From Chloroflexota bacterium (GTDB lineage Bacteria; Chloroflexota; Anaerolineae; Anaerolineales; Anaerolineaceae): DNA of 34,803 nucleotides. Of the stretch, positions 24,895 through 31,902 are shown piece after piece. Below the pieces are notes generated by a model. It did no database searches, was not told where the DNA came from, and saw only the letters and a list, made by a program, of their open reading frames with translations. Each line of letters begins with the position of its first letter. Position 1 is the stretch's first letter. A program made the position numbers and the translations under genes. The stretch spans positions 1 to 34,803 of the forward strand of contig WOUT01000023.1 of assembly GCA_009773005.1 (NCBI GenBank). The letters are read 5' to 3'.

Positions 24895-25252
24895 TGAACA
24901 TGGTTTTCCTGTCTAACCCAAAGGCGCGTGCAACAGGCAGGACGGTTAAGATGCCGGAGTTTGGAAGGTTAAGGTCACCGACAATTGATTGGGTGGCTTC
25001 GACGACCTTGTCAACCATTTCATTGTCATTGACAACTGTAAATAAAGTGCGGTTCAAACGTTCTTCCTGTTGGATCAAATCTTCGAGACTTGGGATGAGG
25101 GGCAGATCTTCGCGCAGCACATCCTGGGTTTGAAGTCGTTTCAAGCCAGTGCTTGGCAAAACCGTGATGCCACACACACCAGCCTTTTCCCAGACTTCCA
25201 ATACGTCTCGCAGCAAATCTGGATCGTGTAAAACGAACAAGATCAGATACAT
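24875..25252 (-). CDS. PII-like (GlnB-fold) regulatory protein
   Basis: 125 residues with a ferredoxin-like beta-alpha-beta pattern typical of the PII superfamily: LILFVLHDPDLLRDVLEVWE then GVCGITVLPSTG, and TLFTVVNDNEMVDKVVEATQ then SGILTVLPVARAFGL. The canonical PII tyrosine-loop signature is not seen, so this is a non-nitrogen PII-like protein. Its ATG shares one base with the antiporter stop (TAATG), with AAGGAG 8 nt upstream. PII-like proteins commonly bind nucleotides and gate a neighbouring transporter; control of the antiporter is therefore the leading inference. Confidence 0.72.
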   Translation of the reverse strand: MYLILFVLHDPDLLRDVLEVWEKAGVCGITVLPSTGLKRLQTQDVLREDLPLIPSLEDLIQQEERLNRTLFTVVNDNEMVDKVVEATQSIVGDLNLPNSGILTVLPVARAFGLDRKTMFNENPDN

Positions 25253-26490
25253 TATGCATTCTCCTTGCTTAGAATTGAGTCTGAAACAGGCGGTTGATCT
25301 GGCTTTTTGGGTTTCTCTGAGAAAGCCGCACGCAGAAGGGGGGGAGTGATTACCGTGGTGATCAGAATCATGGCGATGATCGACGAAAATAATTCTTTTG
25401 AAAGAAAACTTGAATCAAGTCCGATTTTTGCGATGATCAACCCGACTTCACCGCGGGATATCATCCCGATACCTATTTGCATGGATTCACGAAAGCTGAA
25501 TTTCGAGAGCAGGGCTCCGGAGCCGGAACCGATTACTTTGCCTGCCACGGCAATAATAGAAATTGCAAGTATGGTCCAGAGAGCGTTTAGATCAATAGAA
25601 TGCAAATCAACACTCAGTCCGATGCTAATGAAAAAGATCGGAACAAAAAAGGCATAAGAGATGGAATGAAGGTTGGTCTCGATCAGTGATTTTTCGGGTG
25701 TGCGAGCGAACATCAACCCGCTTATGAAGGCGCCTGTGATAGCCGCCATCCCGCCAACCAACTCGGCAGCCAGACCGTAGACTAAAAGGACGACGATAGC
25801 CAGGGTGGTTACCCCCTGGCTGATGGAAAGTTTATGAATGAAACGGACCAACTTCGGCAGCACCCATAACCCGATTGCAACTGAAAGTCCGAAGAAGAGC
25901 AGCATCTTTCCGAATATTAATAGAATACCGACTGTGCTGCTTCCGCCGGACAAAAATGCCACGAAAGAAGAAAGCAGCAGAATGACTAGCACATCATCAA
26001 AAATCGCCGCGCCCAGCAAGCCAAGCCCAACCCGGCTTCTGATGACCTTCAACTCAATCAACACCTGTGCCGAAATGGATACCGAGGTGGCGCCAAGCGT
26101 CAACCCAAGGAAAACGGAATGGTTGAAATCCAGTCCGGTCAGTTCGCCAAACAGGATACCTAAACCTACTGGAAGGACAACGCCAAATATGCCTGCCAGC
26201 GCAGCCACCCTGGTATTTTTGGTCAAATCTTTAAAATGTAATTCCAACCCTGCTAAAAACATCAAGAGGAGTACGCCGAGCTCCCCCATTTCAGCGATGA
26301 TCTCTGGTAGATGGGTATCGGTTACAAATGTCATGTGAGTTAGATTTAAAAGCGATGGGCCGAGCAGGACGCCCATTAGTAGTTCACCAAAAACCGAGGG
26401 CTGTCCGAAACGTGTGCTGAGATAACCCGCGAATTTTGCGGCGACCAAAATGATGGCGACCAGAGCTATGAGTTGAAGAAAATTTGACAT
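25252..26490 (-). CDS. Cation/proton antiporter, CPA2 family (Na+/H+ exchanger domain)
   Basis: 412 residues with about 12-13 membrane segments. Family features are FGQPSVFGELLMGVLLGPSL near the start, LLMFLAGLEL, the paired acidic residues AAIFDDVLVI in the transport core, and the late GMISRGEVGLIIAKIGL. It exchanges Na+ or K+ for H+ across the inner membrane. There is no RCK/TrkA-N domain at the C-terminus; the separate PII-like protein encoded next may take that regulatory role. The ATG at 26490 lies 120 nt from the divergent mutase gene. Confidence 0.9.
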   Translation of the reverse strand: MSNFLQLIALVAIILVAAKFAGYLSTRFGQPSVFGELLMGVLLGPSLLNLTHMTFVTDTHLPEIIAEMGELGVLLLMFLAGLELHFKDLTKNTRVAALAGIFGVVLPVGLGILFGELTGLDFNHSVFLGLTLGATSVSISAQVLIELKVIRSRVGLGLLGAAIFDDVLVILLLSSFVAFLSGGSSTVGILLIFGKMLLFFGLSVAIGLWVLPKLVRFIHKLSISQGVTTLAIVVLLVYGLAAELVGGMAAITGAFISGLMFARTPEKSLIETNLHSISYAFFVPIFFISIGLSVDLHSIDLNALWTILAISIIAVAGKVIGSGSGALLSKFSFRESMQIGIGMISRGEVGLIIAKIGLDSSFLSKELFSSIIAMILITTVITPPLLRAAFSEKPKKPDQPPVSDSILSKENA

Positions 26491-26568
26491 TGTCTCTCAA
26501 TTTCTTTGTAAAGATTGGATAAAGTTTACCATATTCTTTTTCAATCCATCTCGAAAATGACTTTCGTG

Positions 26569-26574
26569 TATACT
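26569..26574 (+). promoter_or_regulatory. Possible -10 box of the mutase operon
   Basis: TATACT lies 36 nt upstream of the mutase ATG in the divergent gap with the antiporter. No good -35 is present at 16-18 bp. On the minus strand the same gap has TTGAAA followed 17 bp later by TATCCA, a weak candidate for the antiporter. Confidence 0.3.
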
Positions 26575-26610
26575 TATTGATAGAATTTACACCTTCATCG
26601 GGAGGAAAAG

Positions 26611-28260
26611 ATGAGTCTGGAAAAAGAGAAAAAGCGTTGGGATGAAGAAGTAGCCAAGCCATCCGTTGAAAAATTCAAAGAACGCAAGCCCGAATTTTTA
26701 AGTCCTTCAGGGATTCCGATCCCCAGAGTTGCCACTCCCGGTGAATTTGATTACCTCGAACAGTTAGGGTTCCCCGGTGAATATCCGTTCACTCGCGGGG
26801 TGCAGCCCACCATGTACCGCAGCCGGTTATGGACGATGCGCCAATATGCCGGGTTCGCTTCCGCTGAAGAATCGAACCGCCGCTACCGCTATTTGCTGGA
26901 TCAGGGGCAGACAGGTCTTTCGGTTGCCTTTGACTTGCCTACCCAGATCGGTTACGACGCGGACGACCCCATGTCTTTGGGCGAAGTTGGCAAAGTGGGC
27001 GTTTCCATATCCTCAATGCGCGATATGGAAACTCTCTTTGACCAAATACCACTCGAGAAGGTTTCAACCAGCATGACCATCAACGCTCCAGCAGCCGTGT
27101 TGCTAGCTATGTATATCGCGGTGGGCAAACGTCACGGGGTGGATTCCAAACAGTTGCGCGGAACGATCCAGAACGATATCCTCAAGGAATATGTAGCGCG
27201 CGGAACCTACATCTTCCCGCCTAAACCATCCCTGCGCTTGATCACAGATATCTTCCAATTCTGTGAAAAGGAAGTGCCGAATTGGAACACCATCAGCATC
27301 TCCGGTTACCACATCCGCGAGGCCGGATCAACGGCGGTGCAGGAAGTTGCTTTTACGATCGCGGACGCCATTGCCTATGTGCAGGCAGCCATTGACTCCG
27401 GACAGGAAGTGGATCAATTCGCCTCGCAGCTCTCCTTCTTCTTCGCGGCGCATAATGACTTTCTGGAAGAGATCGCCAAATTCCGCGCCGCGCGCCGCAT
27501 TTGGGCGCAGATTATGCGCGACCGCTTCGGCGCCAAGGATCCGAAATCGTGGATGCTGCGCTTCCATACCCAGACCGGCGGTTCCACGCTCACCGCTCAG
27601 CAGCCCGAAAACAACGTGGTGCGCGTCGCCATTCAAGCCCTTGCTGCAATTTTAGGCGGTACGCAGTCATTGCACACCAACTCGATGGATGAAGCTCTTT
27701 GGCTGCCCACCGAGAAATCTGTGCGCACTGCGCTGCGCACCCAGCAAATCATTGCTCATGAATCCGGCGTGGCAGACACCGTCGACCCCATGGCTGGTTC
27801 CTTCGCCATCGAATACCTGACCGACGAGATCTGCAAACGCGCCTTGGAATATATCAAGCGTATTGATGACCTCGGCGGAGCGCTGGCAGCCATCGAAAAA
27901 GGGTACATGCAGAACGAGATCCAGGATTCGGCGTACCGCTTCCAGAAGGATGTGGAGAGTAAACAGCAAGTCGTAGTCGGCGTCAATTCCTTCCAGGCTG
28001 AAGATCAAAAGGATCTTGAACGAGTAAAGGTGAACCCAGCCATTGAGCAAAATCAGGTGGCAAAACTAGCCGAACTGCGCAAGAATCGCAATAATGTACG
28101 CGCCGCTGAACTGATGAATAATTTGGAAAAAGCCGCCAAAGGCACCGAAAACCTGATGCCCCTGCTGGTGACTTGCATGGAAAACGACCTGACTCTTGGT
28201 GAGGTGTGCGGCGTGCTGCGCAAAGTGTGGGGCGAATATCAGCCTCCCGTTTGGGGATAA
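26611..28260 (+). CDS. Methylmalonyl-CoA mutase, catalytic (alpha) subunit without B12 domain
   Basis: 549 residues containing only the TIM-barrel CoA-binding part. It interconverts methylmalonyl-CoA and succinyl-CoA, but the cobalamin-binding domain must come from another polypeptide. Y79 (TMRQYAGF), R197 (YVARGTY) and H234 (ISGYH) match Tyr89, Arg207 and His244 of the Propionibacterium enzyme at a constant offset of 10. These positions favour methylmalonyl-CoA over isobutyryl-CoA. The strong ribosome binding site GGGAGGAAAAG precedes the ATG. The epimerase gene follows by 18 nt; no small subunit or MeaB-like GTPase is in the window. Confidence 0.92.
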   Translation: MSLEKEKKRWDEEVAKPSVEKFKERKPEFLSPSGIPIPRVATPGEFDYLEQLGFPGEYPFTRGVQPTMYRSRLWTMRQYAGFASAEESNRRYRYLLDQGQTGLSVAFDLPTQIGYDADDPMSLGEVGKVGVSISSMRDMETLFDQIPLEKVSTSMTINAPAAVLLAMYIAVGKRHGVDSKQLRGTIQNDILKEYVARGTYIFPPKPSLRLITDIFQFCEKEVPNWNTISISGYHIREAGSTAVQEVAFTIADAIAYVQAAIDSGQEVDQFASQLSFFFAAHNDFLEEIAKFRAARRIWAQIMRDRFGAKDPKSWMLRFHTQTGGSTLTAQQPENNVVRVAIQALAAILGGTQSLHTNSMDEALWLPTEKSVRTALRTQQIIAHESGVADTVDPMAGSFAIEYLTDEICKRALEYIKRIDDLGGALAAIEKGYMQNEIQDSAYRFQKDVESKQQVVVGVNSFQAEDQKDLERVKVNPAIEQNQVAKLAELRKNRNNVRAAELMNNLEKAAKGTENLMPLLVTCMENDLTLGEVCGVLRKVWGEYQPPVWG

Positions 28261-28278
28261 TTAAAAAGGAGATATGAA

Positions 28279-28686
28279 ATGGCAAAGATGAATAAAGTCA
28301 ATCATGTTGCGATTGTGGTGGCAGATATTGATGAAGCCCTCAAGTTCTGGCGCGATGGGCTTGGCATCCAACTGCACCACATCGAGGATGTGCCCAGCCA
28401 GAAAGCAAAAGTGGCCTTCCTGCCAGTTGGCGATACCGAAGTCGAGCTTGTGCAGCCCACCTCGGATGACACCGGCGCGGCAAAATTCCTGGCAGAAAAG
28501 GGCGGCGGGATGCACCATCTATGCTTTGAGGTTGATGATGTGGCTGGGACGCTGGTGGAACTCAAGACCAAGGGTGTGCGGCTGATCAACGAGGAGCCTC
28601 TTGTGCTGCCCGGGCGCAAGATGGCCTTTATTCACCCGAAGAGTACCGGCGGTGTGCTGGTGGAACTCTACGAGATCACGAAATAA
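28279..28686 (+). CDS. mce: Methylmalonyl-CoA epimerase
   Basis: Interconverts the (R) and (S) epimers of methylmalonyl-CoA so that the mutase can use them. 135 residues of the vicinal-oxygen-chelate fold, in two repeats: VNHVAIVVADIDEALKFWRD and MHHLCFEVDDVAGTLVELKT. Likely metal ligands are H9, one of H79/H80 and E129 (VLVELYE). AAGGAG lies 7 nt before the ATG. It forms an operon with the mutase and ends at a strong terminator. Together the two steps connect propionyl-CoA and succinyl-CoA. Confidence 0.93.
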   Translation: MAKMNKVNHVAIVVADIDEALKFWRDGLGIQLHHIEDVPSQKAKVAFLPVGDTEVELVQPTSDDTGAAKFLAEKGGGMHHLCFEVDDVAGTLVELKTKGVRLINEEPLVLPGRKMAFIHPKSTGGVLVELYEITK

Positions 28687-28689
28687 GCA

Positions 28690-28715
28690 AAAAGGCAGGG
28701 GCGACCCTGCCTTTT
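28690..28715. terminator. Strong bidirectional intrinsic terminator
   Basis: A perfect 11-bp stem, AAAAGGCAGGG (28690-28700) with CCCTGCCTTTT (28705-28715), closed by a GCGA tetraloop. The flanking A and T runs suit both the epimerase operon and the convergent MFS gene. Confidence 0.9.
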
Positions 28716-28730
28716 CAGTGACACAATTCG

Positions 28731-28748
28731 TGCGGAGGAGACTCCGCA
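28731..28748. other. Second hairpin next to the MFS stop codon
   Basis: TGCGGAG (28731-28737) and CTCCGCA (28742-28748) pair around a GAGA loop. No T-run follows in either direction, so it is more likely an RNA-stabilising 3' structure for the MFS transcript than a terminator. Confidence 0.5.
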
Positions 28749-28755
28749 TTATTGA

Positions 28756-30090
28756 TTAATTTACTGCGACCAGTTCTTGTTCTTCTTGCGCTGCCACGGC
28801 TGCGCCTTTTTCAATGTTGACCTTGGTCAGCAAGAAGATGCCAACGGCGAAGAAGATGATCAGAGAGACGATGCTCAAGCGGGAGTGTCCCATGATGGTG
28901 GAAACCACGCCAAAGAGCGCCGGGCCGAGGATGGATGAGAATTTTTCAAAGACGCTAAAGAAGCCGTAGAACTCGGCGGACTTGCTTTTAGGCATCATCT
29001 TGCCAATCAGCGAGCGGCTTAAAGCCTGGCTGCCGCCTTGAACGGTGGCGACCGCAGCGCCCAGCACCCAGAACTGCCATTCCTGGTAAAGGAAGTAACC
29101 CGCAATCGCGATGAGGGTGTAAATGGACAGGCTGAGATAGATCGATTTCTTGGTGCCCAGCTTTTTGGATAACCAGCCGAACAGGAACGCAAACGGCGCG
29201 GCCAGGAACTGGACCATCAGAAGTGTGCCAATGAGTGTGGTCTGAGAGAAGCCGAGCTCAGCCCCGTAAATTGTGGCCATCACGATGATCGTGCCGATGC
29301 CGTTGGAGTAGACCCAAAACGCTAGCAAACCCATTGAAAGCTCACGGTACTTGCGGATCTCTTTGAAAGTTTTATAGAGGCGGGTGAAACTGGCTTTAAG
29401 GGGAGAGAACCCGGCTTCACTGGCTTCAATACGCCGCTGGGGTTCTTTAACGCGCAGCAGCAAGGGCAGGGTGAAGACGAACCACCACACTGCAACGGTG
29501 ACAAATGAAAGGCGGGTCATCAGACCGGCATCCAGCGATGGGATCAACCCTGGCAGCACCATGATCATCACCAGGTTGATCGTCAGCAGTATTCCGCCGC
29601 CGATATAACCCATGGCATAACCGCGCGACGAGACCTGGTCCATTTCATCTGGGCGAGCTACGTGAGGCAGCAGGGCGTCATAATACACCAGGCTGCCCGC
29701 AAAACCGACATTGCCGAACACGAAGAAGATGGATGCTAGCAACCAGTCGCCGGATTGAATGAAATACAACAAGGCGGTGGCGGTGACGCCGATCAGCATG
29801 AAGATAGTCAGGAAGCGCTTTTTGGACCCTCTAAAATCCGCGACCGCGCCGAGGACCGGGCTGATAAGGGCGGCAATCAACGCTGCAATGGCGGTTGTGA
29901 ATGCCCAATGTGAAGTGCGAATATTGGGCTCCAGATTGACCGCTGCCACGGAGGCGTAATACACAGGCAGCACGGCTGCCATGATGGTGGTGGCGAAGGC
30001 TGAGTTGCCCCAGTCATACATCGTCCATGCGCGAATGGCTCTCTTGTGCTGCTTTTCAGCAGCGATGGTCATACTTTCGTTTGTCTCCAT
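28756..30090 (-). CDS. MFS transporter, UMF1 (Atg22-like) family
   Basis: 444 residues with about 12 membrane segments. The motif MYDWGNSAFATTIMAAVLPV near the N-terminus is the signature of the UMF1 family, related to the yeast vacuolar amino-acid effluxer Atg22. Loop motifs DFRGSKKRF and FGWLSKKLGTKKS are MFS-like, and there is a long central loop after helix six. The substrate is unknown; efflux of amino acids or other small solutes is possible. ldh lies 77 nt further along on the same strand, downstream of this gene's start. Confidence 0.88.
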   Translation of the reverse strand: METNESMTIAAEKQHKRAIRAWTMYDWGNSAFATTIMAAVLPVYYASVAAVNLEPNIRTSHWAFTTAIAALIAALISPVLGAVADFRGSKKRFLTIFMLIGVTATALLYFIQSGDWLLASIFFVFGNVGFAGSLVYYDALLPHVARPDEMDQVSSRGYAMGYIGGGILLTINLVMIMVLPGLIPSLDAGLMTRLSFVTVAVWWFVFTLPLLLRVKEPQRRIEASEAGFSPLKASFTRLYKTFKEIRKYRELSMGLLAFWVYSNGIGTIIVMATIYGAELGFSQTTLIGTLLMVQFLAAPFAFLFGWLSKKLGTKKSIYLSLSIYTLIAIAGYFLYQEWQFWVLGAAVATVQGGSQALSRSLIGKMMPKSKSAEFYGFFSVFEKFSSILGPALFGVVSTIMGHSRLSIVSLIIFFAVGIFLLTKVNIEKGAAVAAQEEQELVAVN

Positions 30091-30125
30091 ACTCCATCCT
30101 TTCTAAATGAATGAATCCTTAGAGT

Positions 30126-30131
30126 ATTATA
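30126..30131 (-). promoter_or_regulatory. -10 box of the MFS transporter gene
   Basis: Minus-strand TATAAT lies 35 nt upstream of the MFS ATG, in the 77-nt gap after ldh. The -35 region is weak. GAAAGGATGG serves as ribosome binding site. Confidence 0.5.
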
Positions 30132-30167
30132 CAGGTATGCGTGGGTTCGCGAGTTAATGTTTTGTTA

Positions 30168-31127
30168 TTAACCGAGACCTATCTGACGCAGGGTGGCGTG
30201 CAGCACCTCGGCGGACTGCTGGATGCCTCGTTGCTCCTTTTCGTTCAAGGTGAGGTGCATGGCCTGTTTGATGCCGTTGTGCCCGATGATGGTCGGCAGG
30301 CTCAAGTAAACATCATTGATGCCATAATAATCAGTGATCAGCGTGGAGACGCACAGCACGGTATCCTGCCCGCGCAGGATGGCTTCGACGATGCGCAGCA
30401 GACCGTTGCCGATGGCGTAATAGGTGGCGCCTTTGCGCTGGATGATTTCGTAGGCGGCATTGCGCGTGCTGAGGAAGATCTTCTCAAAAATATCCGGCTC
30501 GTAGTTCTTGCAGTTGGCGCGGCAGTACTCCTGCAAATCCATGCCGGCAATATTGGCCAGCGACCAGACGGGTACTTCGCTGTCGCCGTGTTCGCCGATG
30601 ATGTAGGCATGCACACTGCGTGAATCCACCCCGGCGTGCTGGCTTAACATGGAGCGGAAGCGCGCAGTATCCAGAATGGTGCCAGAGCCGATCACGCGCT
30701 GGTGCGGAAGACCACTGATTTTCCATGTGGCGTAAGCCAGCACGTCTACCGGGTTGGTGGCGATGAGAATGATGCCGCCCGGGTTGTATTTGACGATCTC
30801 GGGGATGATGTTTTTGAAGATCTCGTAATTACGGCTTACCAGGTCGAGGCGTGTTTCACCTGGTTTTTGTGAAGTGCCCGCGGTGACCACGGTGACTGCC
30901 GCTCCGGCAATATCTGCATAAGTGCCTGCCCAAATACGGGTGGAGGTGGCGAGGGGCACGGCGTGGTTGAGGTCCATGGCTTCGCCCTCGGCGCGGGTGT
31001 GGCTGCGGTCGATCAGCACGATCTCGCCCGCCAGTCCGCTTTGCAGCAGCGCGTAGGCGAACGTGGCGCCCACGTGGCCGGTGCCAACGATGGCGATGCG
31101 CGTAGGTTGATACGGTTCTTGATTCAT
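30168..31127 (-). CDS. ldh: L-lactate dehydrogenase
   Basis: Reduces pyruvate to L-lactate with NADH. It has 319 residues. The NAD-binding loop GTGHVG is at 15-20 with D40 binding the ribose. Q87 in SQKPGETRLDL marks lactate rather than malate specificity, where an Arg would be expected. R93, D153, R156 and H180 (GEHGDSEVPVW) complete the active site. ATG 31127 is chosen because GAGGAG lies 6 nt upstream; the ATG at 31145 lies upstream of that site. A -10 box (TATACT) lies just upstream, and the riboswitch-like array lies about 150 nt further upstream on the same strand. Confidence 0.93.
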   Translation of the reverse strand: MNQEPYQPTRIAIVGTGHVGATFAYALLQSGLAGEIVLIDRSHTRAEGEAMDLNHAVPLATSTRIWAGTYADIAGAAVTVVTAGTSQKPGETRLDLVSRNYEIFKNIIPEIVKYNPGGIILIATNPVDVLAYATWKISGLPHQRVIGSGTILDTARFRSMLSQHAGVDSRSVHAYIIGEHGDSEVPVWSLANIAGMDLQEYCRANCKNYEPDIFEKIFLSTRNAAYEIIQRKGATYYAIGNGLLRIVEAILRGQDTVLCVSTLITDYYGINDVYLSLPTIIGHNGIKQAMHLTLNEKEQRGIQQSAEVLHATLRQIGLG

Positions 31128-31155
31128 GTATAACTCCTCTTCCATTACAGGGTCA

Positions 31156-31161
31156 AGTATA
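31156..31161 (-). promoter_or_regulatory. Possible -10 box of ldh
   Basis: Minus-strand TATACT lies 28 nt upstream of the ldh ATG. TTGACG is present but too close (12 bp), so the -35 is unclear. If real, ldh can be transcribed independently of the upstream RNA array. Confidence 0.35.
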
Positions 31162-31288
31162 ACGGAATTGGACCGTCAAAGCGGTTTGATGCATAAGAGG
31201 TTGTTTAGTGACCAGAGAACAGTGAATTGAGAATTAACAAATCGCGGGAGCATATTGCTGCGTACCCTGATTGGGGGTTAAATAAGAA

Positions 31289-31323
31289 ACGCCCCTGCAT
31301 CATAATTTCTGATGCCGGGGCGT
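31289..31323 (-). terminator. Intrinsic terminator at the end of the riboswitch-like array
   Basis: Minus strand: ACGCCCC (31323-31317) pairs with GGGGCGT (31295-31289) and, after one mismatch, GCATCA pairs with TGATGC around a 7-nt loop, giving 13 bp in all. TTCTTATTT follows. It starts eight bases after the last aptamer module, so it could be the expression platform of that module or simply end the RNA. Confidence 0.88.
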
Positions 31324-31332
31324 AATCTTACT

Positions 31333-31412
31333 TTGGCAACCAGGCTGTCTTGGCTTTTCAGCTTTAGATCCTTGGTTTTGCGTCCCCGTCTTTCGAAGGG
31401 TTTGCCTTTCCT
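31333..31412 (-). promoter_or_regulatory. c-di-GMP-I (GEMM-I) riboswitch-like module 4
   Basis: The best-preserved module. Minus strand in order: GGCAAACCC, a hairpin with GAAA loop (CTTC GAAA GACG), GGGGACGCAAAACC, GGATCTAAAGCTGAAAAGCC, then AAGACAGCCTGGTTGCC. These match the GEMM-I landmarks GGCAAACC / GNRA hairpin / GGGACGCAAAGCC / CCUAA / AGCCGGGUUGCC. The base two positions before the C of GCAAACC is G, as in c-di-GMP rather than c-GAMP binders. The terminator follows immediately. Confidence 0.82.
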
Positions 31413-31415
31413 CAG

Positions 31416-31498
31416 GAGGAGTGATCCGATTGTCAAGAAGCAAAACTTTTGACTTTCTGGTTTTTGCGCCACTGATAGTGATCAGTTTTGCTTTTCTC
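31416..31498 (-). promoter_or_regulatory. c-di-GMP-I riboswitch-like module 3 (diverged)
   Basis: Shares AAGCAAAACTG, a 6-bp hairpin (ACTGAT/ATCAGT) and GGCGCAAAAACC with the other modules, but lacks the TCTAAAG block, and its 3' end (GACAATCGGATCACTCC) is altered. A competing 10-bp helix can form between AAGCAAAACT and AGTTTTGCTT inside it. It may be decayed or may have a different ligand. Confidence 0.55.
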
Positions 31499-31506
31499 GC
31501 CCTGAA

Positions 31507-31586
31507 GGTAGCTCGGTTATCTTAGCCTGTTTTCGGCTTTAGATCCTTTGGCTTTGCACCACTGATTTTCACCAGTTTCGCGTTTC
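31507..31586 (-). promoter_or_regulatory. c-di-GMP-I riboswitch-like module 2
   Basis: Minus strand: CGCGAAACTG, a hairpin with GAAA loop (ACTGGT GAAA ATCAGT), GGTGCAAAGCC, AAGGATCTAAAGCC, a small hairpin AGCC/GGCT, then AAGATAACCGAGCTACC. Core landmarks are kept; the 5' strand differs from the consensus GGCAAACC. Confidence 0.72.
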
Positions 31587-31589
31587 AAA

Positions 31590-31672
31590 GGCAGCCAGGC
31601 TATCATAGTCATTAGTTCCGACTTTAGACCCTATGGCTTTGCGTCACCGTCTTTCGAGGGTTTTACTCTTGT
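31590..31672 (-). promoter_or_regulatory. c-di-GMP-I riboswitch-like module 1 (promoter-proximal)
   Basis: Minus strand: AGAGTAAAACCC, a GAAA-capped hairpin, GGTGACGCAAAGCC, AGGGTCTAAAGTC, hairpin AGTC/GACT, then TATGATAGCCTGGCTGCC. The 3' half matches the GEMM-I consensus closely. The predicted transcript start (about 31670) coincides with its 5' edge. Confidence 0.78.
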
Positions 31673-31676
31673 CTAG

Positions 31677-31705
31677 ACAATAACATATTTTGAAACGAAT
31701 TTCAA
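31677..31705 (-). promoter_or_regulatory. Extended -10 promoter of the riboswitch-like array
   Basis: Minus strand: TTGAAA (31705-31700), a 17-bp spacer and TATTGT (31682-31677), preceded by TG one base upstream (TGTTATTGT). The predicted start at about 31670 is right at the first module, so the array would be transcribed with almost no leader. Confidence 0.65.
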
Positions 31706-31836
31706 TAGAACAAAAGCGGTTTAATTCGAAATTTTCCTTAAATTAATCTCGAGTGGATTAATTAATAACGGCGCATCTTAAGGGGTGAACGATCGCGAAC
31801 TATGCACCCGCTAGCAAAGCAAAAAGGGCGCCGCCC

Positions 31837-31866
31837 CTGACGATGGTGTGAACAAAATGGTATAAA
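31837..31866 (+). promoter_or_regulatory. Probable promoter of the Type IIG gene
   Basis: CTGACG (31837-31842), an 18-bp spacer and TATAAA (31861-31866), 37 nt upstream of the ATG. A GGGC/GCCC hairpin (31826-31836) next to the -35 would be followed by five Ts on the minus strand and could block transcription toward the array. The rest of 31706-31836 is A+T-rich and shows no gene. Confidence 0.45.
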
Positions 31867-31902
31867 ATAAACATACAAACAAACCGAAACCGGGGAGACA
31901 CA

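Noticed and set aside
24431-24916. 161-codon plus-strand frame
   Set aside because: Antisense to the DUF1786 gene, without recognisable motifs.
30141-30623. 160-codon plus-strand frame
   Set aside because: Antisense shadow of ldh, which has full active-site conservation.
31278-31472. 64-codon minus-strand frame across the RNA array
   Set aside because: It runs through the terminator and two aptamer-like modules; the repeated landmarks are RNA structural motifs and do not keep a reading frame between modules.
31289-31705. Other riboswitch classes (cobalamin, TPP, glycine, T-box)
   Set aside because: None of their signature elements are seen, whereas GCAAA cores, GNRA hairpins and TCTAAAG/AGCC blocks recur in GEMM-I order.
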